Origin: Bacillota bacterium
GTDB taxonomy: Bacteria; Bacillota; Desulfotomaculia; Desulfotomaculales; Ammonificaceae
Direction: 5' to 3'
DNA length: 33,731 nt
Assembly (NCBI GenBank): GCA_040755295.1
Contig: JBFMBK010000020.1
Span: forward strand, 1 to 33,731
The position numbers and the translations under genes are program-made. The notes under the pieces were generated by a model, which saw only the letters and a list, made by a program, of their open reading frames with translations, made no database searches and was not told where the DNA came from. Every line of letters begins with the position of its first letter. The stretch's first letter is position 1. This document shows, in pieces, positions 29,082 to 33,731 of the stretch.

Positions 29082-30188
29082 ATGGCGATTAAAGGTGTGT
29101 CTGATATCAAAAGGCTCCCGCGGCTGGGGAAGATCCGGCTGGGCGAGAAAGACGTTTCGAAGCGGACGGGGCAGGAGTATCCGAAGGCAGTTGACTACTT
29201 CGTTTGCCCGCCCGAGGTCCAGAAGGTCTACGGGGAGAAGCCCCGGGCACTGGATATCATGTTCCCAGTCGAAGACGAGGAAATCTTTTTCCCGCAGTGG
29301 TACAAGCGTTACGGTAGCTCGACCGGCCTGCTCTGCAAGGGCGATGGGGAGCGGGCGACGGCGATTGACCCGGAAACCGGGGGGATTCAGGAGACCGAGT
29401 GCTGCCCTGATGAGTGCGAATGGTTCTTAAAAAAACACTGTCGACGCCTGGCGAACATCCGGTTTTTGCTGCCGCGGGTTCCGGGACTTGGCGTCTGGCA
29501 GATCAACACAACGAGCTTTCACAGCATTGTCAACCTCAACAGCGTCATAACGATGATCCGGGGGGTAACAGGAGGCCGCATCCGCATGATCCCCTTAAAG
29601 CTCACTCTCAAGTCACAAGAAGTTACTCCCGGCGGTAAAAAAAAGATTGTTTACGTACTGGACCTCGTGGCGCCGTTCACACTAGATAAGCTGATCAACT
29701 TCGCACAAAAGGCCCTCCCCGAATTTACGGTCGACAAGCCCGACGACAACGACCGCCCGGAGGATCTCTATCCTGACGCGGTCCTGAACAAAGAAGACCC
29801 GGAGCCGTTCACCCTGGACGCGCAGACCGCAGAGCCGCCGGTGCAGAAGACGATACCGCAGGCCTCCGCCGGCAACGGCAAGACCAAGAAGGAGCAAAAA
29901 GCGGAGCAGGCTACAGCAGACCGGGCGGCCGCCACGCAGACTGACGCTCATAAGCAGTTTATAGCTGAGACGGATGCGCTGCTGGAGAAGGAGCTGCACG
30001 CGACTTGGGACAAGCTCGGGACACCGCACGCAAAGCGGAAGGCGCAGCTTGCGAAGCCTAACCTGGACAAAGAAAAGCTGCTTGAGGCTTTGCGGGCTGA
30101 GATCCAGCGGCGAGAAGAAGCCGAAGTGCCGGCAGCACAGGCCCCTCCTCTGACCGTAGCGCAGCCGGCGCAGCAGAGTTTCTTTTAG
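29082..30188 (+). CDS. Recombination directionality factor-like / metal-binding phage protein
   Basis: A 368-residue protein starting at ATG 29082 after AAAGGAG (29066-29072). The N-terminal 215 residues follow a known phage family pattern: LPRLGKIRLGEKDVSKRTGQ, then EYPKAVDYFVCPPEVQKVYG, IMFPVEDEEIFFPQWYKRYG, LLCKGDGERAT, a cluster ECCPDECEWFLKKHC, LPRVPGLGVWQINTTSFHS and GGRIRMIPLKL. I associate it with the Gp3-like recombination directionality factor/metal-binding annotation. With a large serine recombinase in the same phage, it is a candidate for the factor that switches the enzyme to excision. The cysteines suggest zinc. The rest (residues 220-368) is Ala/Glu/Lys-rich and coiled. The RDF role is inference. 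Confidence 0.65.
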   Translation: MAIKGVSDIKRLPRLGKIRLGEKDVSKRTGQEYPKAVDYFVCPPEVQKVYGEKPRALDIMFPVEDEEIFFPQWYKRYGSSTGLLCKGDGERATAIDPETGGIQETECCPDECEWFLKKHCRRLANIRFLLPRVPGLGVWQINTTSFHSIVNLNSVITMIRGVTGGRIRMIPLKLTLKSQEVTPGGKKKIVYVLDLVAPFTLDKLINFAQKALPEFTVDKPDDNDRPEDLYPDAVLNKEDPEPFTLDAQTAEPPVQKTIPQASAGNGKTKKEQKAEQATADRAAATQTDAHKQFIAETDALLEKELHATWDKLGTPHAKRKAQLAKPNLDKEKLLEALRAEIQRREEAEVPAAQAPPLTVAQPAQQSFF

Positions 30189-30198
30189 GAGGTGCGAT

Positions 30199-30402
30199 AT
30201 GACGATTATCGATGAACGAACGCAGATCGTGTCCCGGAAAACCTTAAAGTCACAAGCGCCGCGGCAGCGGTTGGGTTTCGAGGAAACGGGCCCCGGTCAA
30301 CTGGACATAAAAGCGGATATCAACAGCAAGGAGTTTGTTCTGATGTGCGCGGAAGGTATGGTGTCTTTCATTAAAAACCTGAAAGAAGCGGGGATAATCT
30401 GA
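30199..30402 (+). CDS. Small hypothetical early protein
   Basis: A 67-residue protein starting at ATG 30199 after a perfect AGGAGGTG (30187-30194). It ends in a helix EFVLMCAEGMVSFIKNLKEA, with a polar N-terminal half. The stop overlaps the next start (TGATG), so the two genes are coupled. No family is recognised. Confidence 0.7.
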   Translation: MTIIDERTQIVSRKTLKSQAPRQRLGFEETGPGQLDIKADINSKEFVLMCAEGMVSFIKNLKEAGII

Positions 30403-30587
30403 TGAAAAACGTTGAGATGAAGGTGGACGGCGATAAGTTGCACATCATCGTTGACCTGTCGAGGGAGTTCGGTCCTTCGTCATCCGGGAAGACGACCATC
30501 GTCGCCAGCACGGAAGGAAGCGCTGCGGTGCCGGGCAGCGAGGAGATCAAGATCGGGCTAAACGTGTTTAAGAAAAGGGGGAATTAA
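30402..30587 (+). CDS. Small protein of a conserved phage family (DLSREFGPSSSGKTTIVAST)
   Basis: A 61-residue protein starting at ATG 30402, overlapping the previous stop by one base. The pattern VDLSREFGPSSSGKTTIVAS, then PGSEEIKIGLNVFKK, is one I have seen as a short protein in many Firmicutes and delta-proteobacterial prophages beside recombination genes. The SSSGKTT piece resembles a P-loop fragment, but the protein is far too short for a nucleotide-binding fold. It is probably a beta-strand-rich accessory factor. The role is unknown. Confidence 0.75.
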   Translation: MKNVEMKVDGDKLHIIVDLSREFGPSSSGKTTIVASTEGSAAVPGSEEIKIGLNVFKKRGN

Positions 30588-30589
30588 GA

Positions 30590-31702
30590 ATGCGTGACTA
30601 CTCTTACAGCAGGTTGAACCTGTTCGAGTCGTGTCCTGCAGCATTTCATATGAAATACGTCCAGAAGCTTCCCGAAGCGGCCAGCGACGCGCTGGCCTTC
30701 GGGGGCCTGATGCACAAGATCATTGCGGCTTACAATCAGCACTGCCTTGACTGCGGGTGCGAAACGGACATCACCGAGATGCCGGCGATCGTGCAGCGGT
30801 GTTTTTACGAAAACTCCTGCGGGCTTACCTCGGACAGGTTTTCCGAGGTCCTTGCTCTGGCGCAGCAGTTCGCCGACAACCGCACGGTGGACCCGCGGAC
30901 GCTGGTCGGGATCGAGGAGTGGGTACAAGCCTGGCTCCAAAAAAAGCACCTTTTCCGCGGGATCATCGACCGGCTGGACATTCGGGGTGAAGAGGCGATC
31001 ATCACGGACTATAAGACCGACTACCAGCTCCGGACCCAGGCCGATGTCGAAAGCGACTTTCAACTTGCCGTCTACGCCTGGCTGATAACGAAAGAATATC
31101 CGCAGGTCAATCAATTCACCGTCCGGTTAGATTTCATCCGTCATAACGTCGTCAGGGAGGCCAAGCTCGACGCCGCCCGCGTGGCGCAGGTCGAGGGGCA
31201 GATCTTGGGGCTGATTTCCCAGGTCGAGGCGGCGATCGCGAAGGGTAAGTTCCCGGCCAAGCCGGGGCACTTCTGCGGCTGGTGCGCTTACTCCAGCCAG
31301 TGCCCGGCCGCTGACAACATACCCGCCGACGTGCGCCCGATCGCGACAGCAGACGACGCCAAGGCCGTGGCCGAAGAATTGGCGGTCCTCGAACGGAAGA
31401 TCTCTGTCAGGAAGGAGGCGCTGAAAGCATACTGCAACGTGAACGGGGCAGTCGAGGCGAACGGGCTGCAGTACGGTTTTTTTCTCGTAAATTCTGCGGC
31501 CATCGAAAACGTCAAAGAATTTGCGCGGCTTTTGACCAGTCACAACATCGACCCGGCGCCGTATCTCAGCGCCAACATGACGAAATCGAAAAAGCTACTC
31601 AGCAACCCGGCGCTGTGCGATGAGCTGAAGGCGCTGTTGAAGGACAAGAGCTACACATCCTTCAAGAGCAAAAAGGCCGGGGGTGAAGACAATGCCGCAT
31701 AA
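30590..31702 (+). CDS. Cas4/AddB-like PD-(D/E)XK nuclease with four-Cys Fe-S site
   Basis: A 370-residue protein starting at ATG 30590. Its core is the RecB/Cas4 nuclease fold: GGLMHKII with H42, RGIIDRLDI with D127, AIITDYKTD with D140 and K142, and DFQLAVYAW with Q158. Four cysteines C15, C229, C232 and C238 (FESCPAAF...CGWCAYSSQC) match the 4Fe-4S ligands of Cas4 and AddB, joining the two ends of the domain. Residues 250-370 are extra and helical. It would trim or resect DNA ends in phage recombination. It lies before a Rad50-like ATPase gene, so they may act together. The nuclease call is firm; exonuclease polarity is unknown. Confidence 0.92.
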   Translation: MRDYSYSRLNLFESCPAAFHMKYVQKLPEAASDALAFGGLMHKIIAAYNQHCLDCGCETDITEMPAIVQRCFYENSCGLTSDRFSEVLALAQQFADNRTVDPRTLVGIEEWVQAWLQKKHLFRGIIDRLDIRGEEAIITDYKTDYQLRTQADVESDFQLAVYAWLITKEYPQVNQFTVRLDFIRHNVVREAKLDAARVAQVEGQILGLISQVEAAIAKGKFPAKPGHFCGWCAYSSQCPAADNIPADVRPIATADDAKAVAEELAVLERKISVRKEALKAYCNVNGAVEANGLQYGFFLVNSAAIENVKEFARLLTSHNIDPAPYLSANMTKSKKLLSNPALCDELKALLKDKSYTSFKSKKAGGEDNAA

Positions 31703-31997
31703 GCTGCCTGACGACCTGAAGGAAATGGCGGTCAACGCCGCCGAGGCAGCCGGGATTCCGAGAGGGCATGCGGAGGCCAACCCGGTCAGTTCGTTCATGC
31801 GGGCCACGCTCGGGAAGTCGATGCCAGTACGGAACGATTGCGGGTATCCGGGGCGGTTCGAGCTGGAAGACATCGAGCGCATGGGGACAAAAGACGAAGG
31901 CAAGGGCATGTGTGACCATCCCCATGAGTGCCCCAAATGGTACGGCGTAACAAGTGACCTAATGCCCGAATGCCCCATTAGGGAGGGATTGGTATGA
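31692..31997 (+). CDS. Small Cys-containing protein between nuclease and ATPase
   Basis: The protein has 101 residues from ATG 31692. A GTG at 31683 is an alternative. It overlaps the nuclease gene by 11 bases and the ATPase start by four. The N-terminal helix (LPDDLKEMAVNAAEAAGIPR) is followed by a Cys/His group: CGYPG, CDHPHECPKWYG and MPECPI. These could bind one metal. Being coupled on both sides, it may be a partner of the nuclease-ATPase pair. No family is recognised. Confidence 0.65.
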   Translation: MPHKLPDDLKEMAVNAAEAAGIPRGHAEANPVSSFMRATLGKSMPVRNDCGYPGRFELEDIERMGTKDEGKGMCDHPHECPKWYGVTSDLMPECPIREGLV

Positions 31998-33731
31998 AAA
32001 TTAACGAGCTGATCCTGAACGGTTTTCGTAACCATACCGCTACAGCGATTGACCTTAACCACGTCAACGTATTCGTGGGTAAAAACAATTCCGGCAAGTC
32101 ATCGATTAAGGCGGCGATCGAGTACGCCTTGACGGGGCGCTGTGAGTTTACCGACGCCGCCGGCCGCGGCGCCGAGGAACTTATTCAGCGCGGCGCCAAA
32201 GAGGCGCTTATAAAGCTTACCGTAGATGGCCTGGGTTACGTTACCCGGGCCATCCCCAACGCTTTGGATGTGGCCGACTGGAAGGGCGGCCTGACCGTGC
32301 AGCAGGACGCGCTGTATGAATACCTAGCCGCCGGCGCGGATGTGATTGCCGCGGCGCTGAACACCGGGCGGTTTATCGACATGCGGCCCGACGAACAGAA
32401 AAACCTACTGTTTAATCTGCTCGGGCTGCGGTTCGACAAAGTGCGCGTCTTCGAGTCTTTTGAAAATTTTCTCGGGAGACAAGGGCGAGTGATCCCCAAG
32501 GGTCTGCGGGAATACTTCGCCCTGGAGGTCAACCAGGACCTGGTGGACGGCGGCCCGGAGGTCCTCGACGACATTTACAAGCGCGTCTACAAGGAGCGCA
32601 CCGCGGCGAAGAAAACCTTGAAAGAGTTGGAAGCCTTGGCCGGCGCCGGCGAGAAGGCAAGCACTCTTCCCGACGGTGCGTGGGAGGCCCGGGAGCAGAT
32701 CCGTGCGGACCTGGCAAAGCTAAGGGCCCGCAAGGAGGAGCTCCTTCAGCAGAACGGGCGGGTTATTGCTGGGCGGCAAAATATTGAGGGATTGAAAGCG
32801 CGGTACTATACGGCATTTCAGCGGTACGAAGCGAAGCACAAGGAATATGCGGAAGGCGACTTCGACCAGGCCGAGCTGGATCGGCTGGAAAGCGAGCTTC
32901 CTGCACTGCAAAAGAAGGCCGACCTTGCGGCGCAGGAACTAAAGATACAGCAGAATATCCACGCGGGTATTGAAGCGAACTTAAACGCCTGGACAGCAGC
33001 CAGGAACCTACTTAACGCGCGGTCTTCTGCGCCCTGTCCGCTGGCGCCGAAGCTGACCTGCACCGCGGACAAAACAAAGATGATCGAGCAGTTGCAAATC
33101 GACATCGACGCGGCAACACAAAAGCATGGCGAGGCGCTGGACAAGTTGGCGGCGTTAGAAAAGGACTATCAGTCAGCCGCGGACGCGCACACAGAAGCGA
33201 GTCGGAAACTGGGTACTCTGACTCGAGCGAAGGAAGACCGGGAAAGGGTCGCAAGAGAGCTTGACGAGCTGCGACAGAACAAAGAGGCGGCGAAGACGGA
33301 GCTTGACCAGGCCGAGGCCTCTGTCACCGGTTCCGCTGAAGTGCAGCAGGAGCTTGACGAGCTTTCGCAGCGCATTCCCCGCGGTGACGAGCTGGTACAG
33401 CAAATCGCGGCAGAAGAACGCGCCCGCGCCGATCGGGAGAGGTTGACCGAAACACTGACCAGGAAGCGGGATGAGGTGGCCTGGCTGGAAGTGCTCGTTG
33501 AAGCCTTCGGGCCAAAGGGCATCAAGGCGGACCTGTTGGCCGGCGTGATGGGCCGGGTGCAGGAGCACGCAAACGAGCGCTTGGGGATGCTCACCGGCGG
33601 CCACTACCAGATCAAGTTCGACGTTTCGAAGGACTTCGATATCAAAGTCACCACCGGCGACGTGACCACCAGCCTGGACAACCTGAGCACGTCCGAGCGG
33701 ATGCGCGTGGGGATCATCCTGCAGGACGTGC
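31994..33731 (+). CDS. Rad50/SbcC-like ATPase (3' end outside window)
   Basis: The frame is open from ATG 31994 (after GGGAGGG) to the window edge, 579 codons. The start MKINELILNGFRNHTATAID and Walker A GKNNSGKSS at residues 29-37 are those of SMC/RecF/Rad50-type ATPases. Long coiled-coil segments (about 195-500) enclose CPLAPKLTC with C348 and C356 at the hook position, where Rad50 has CxxC. The far part (LVEAFGPKGIKADLLAGVMG, then LSTSERMRVG near the end) contains the signature motif; Walker B should follow outside the window. Such proteins hold DNA ends and control a partner nuclease. Here the Cas4-like nuclease gene lies two genes upstream, and no SbcD gene is visible. Confidence 0.88.
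   Translation, partial: MKINELILNGFRNHTATAIDLNHVNVFVGKNNSGKSSIKAAIEYALTGRCEFTDAAGRGAEELIQRGAKEALIKLTVDGLGYVTRAIPNALDVADWKGGLTVQQDALYEYLAAGADVIAAALNTGRFIDMRPDEQKNLLFNLLGLRFDKVRVFESFENFLGRQGRVIPKGLREYFALEVNQDLVDGGPEVLDDIYKRVYKERTAAKKTLKELEALAGAGEKASTLPDGAWEAREQIRADLAKLRARKEELLQQNGRVIAGRQNIEGLKARYYTAFQRYEAKHKEYAEGDFDQAELDRLESELPALQKKADLAAQELKIQQNIHAGIEANLNAWTAARNLLNARSSAPCPLAPKLTCTADKTKMIEQLQIDIDAATQKHGEALDKLAALEKDYQSAADAHTEASRKLGTLTRAKEDRERVARELDELRQNKEAAKTELDQAEASVTGSAEVQQELDELSQRIPRGDELVQQIAAEERARADRERLTETLTRKRDEVAWLEVLVEAFGPKGIKADLLAGVMGRVQEHANERLGMLTGGHYQIKFDVSKDFDIKVTTGDVTTSLDNLSTSERMRVGIILQDV

Overview
The window is a continuous stretch of a temperate, short-tailed (podovirus-type) bacteriophage. 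No host housekeeping gene is visible. It begins inside a DnaD-type replication gene and ends inside a Rad50/SbcC-like ATPase gene, so both ends are cut. The host is probably a GC-rich Gram-positive of the Clostridia (Peptococcaceae or Thermoanaerobacterales type). This is inferred from strong AGGAGG ribosome sites, frequent GTG and TTG starts, a DnaD-type initiator, a large serine recombinase, and an amidase fused to a copper-amine-oxidase-N type wall domain. The host itself is not proven.

Layout. (1) 1-4866, plus strand: replication and DNA metabolism. This holds a DnaD-like protein with a 10-copy 12-bp repeat in its linker, zinc-ribbon and KOW/SH3-like proteins, a phage metallopeptidase, a RusA resolvase and a ParB-family protein with two four-Cys motifs. 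(2) 4863-5110: no gene. It holds a sigma70-like promoter, about 200 nt of strongly foldable leader and a terminator ending 15 bases before terS. The arrangement recalls the lambda pR'-6S RNA-tR' late control region. (3) 5126-25536, plus strand: the late operon. The order is terS, terL, two small membrane proteins, a P22-type portal, scaffold, major capsid, small head proteins, an adaptor, tail nozzle and tip proteins, two large putative ejection proteins, and a lysis cassette (XhlA-like protein, amidase, holin-like protein). There is no tape measure, sheath or tail-tube gene. (4) 25586-28318, minus strand: a lysogeny operon with every gene overlapping its neighbour by 4 bases. It encodes a repressor, an ImmA-like protease, a two-helix membrane protein and a large serine recombinase. 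(5) 28363-28472: a divergent switch with a promoter for each direction and candidate operators. (6) 28497-33731, plus strand: an early operon with a Cro-like protein, small proteins, an RDF-like protein, a Cas4/AddB-like iron-sulfur nuclease and a Rad50-like ATPase. Region 6 would join region 1 if the genome circularises.

The lysis genes lie directly beside the recombinase with no host DNA between them. This is the attP (virion or episome) gene order rather than that of an integrated prophage. The most interesting points are the structured leader and terminator before terS, a tail nozzle gene that appears to be split by a nested, lower-GC receptor-binding cassette, and a membrane protein embedded in the lysogeny operon.
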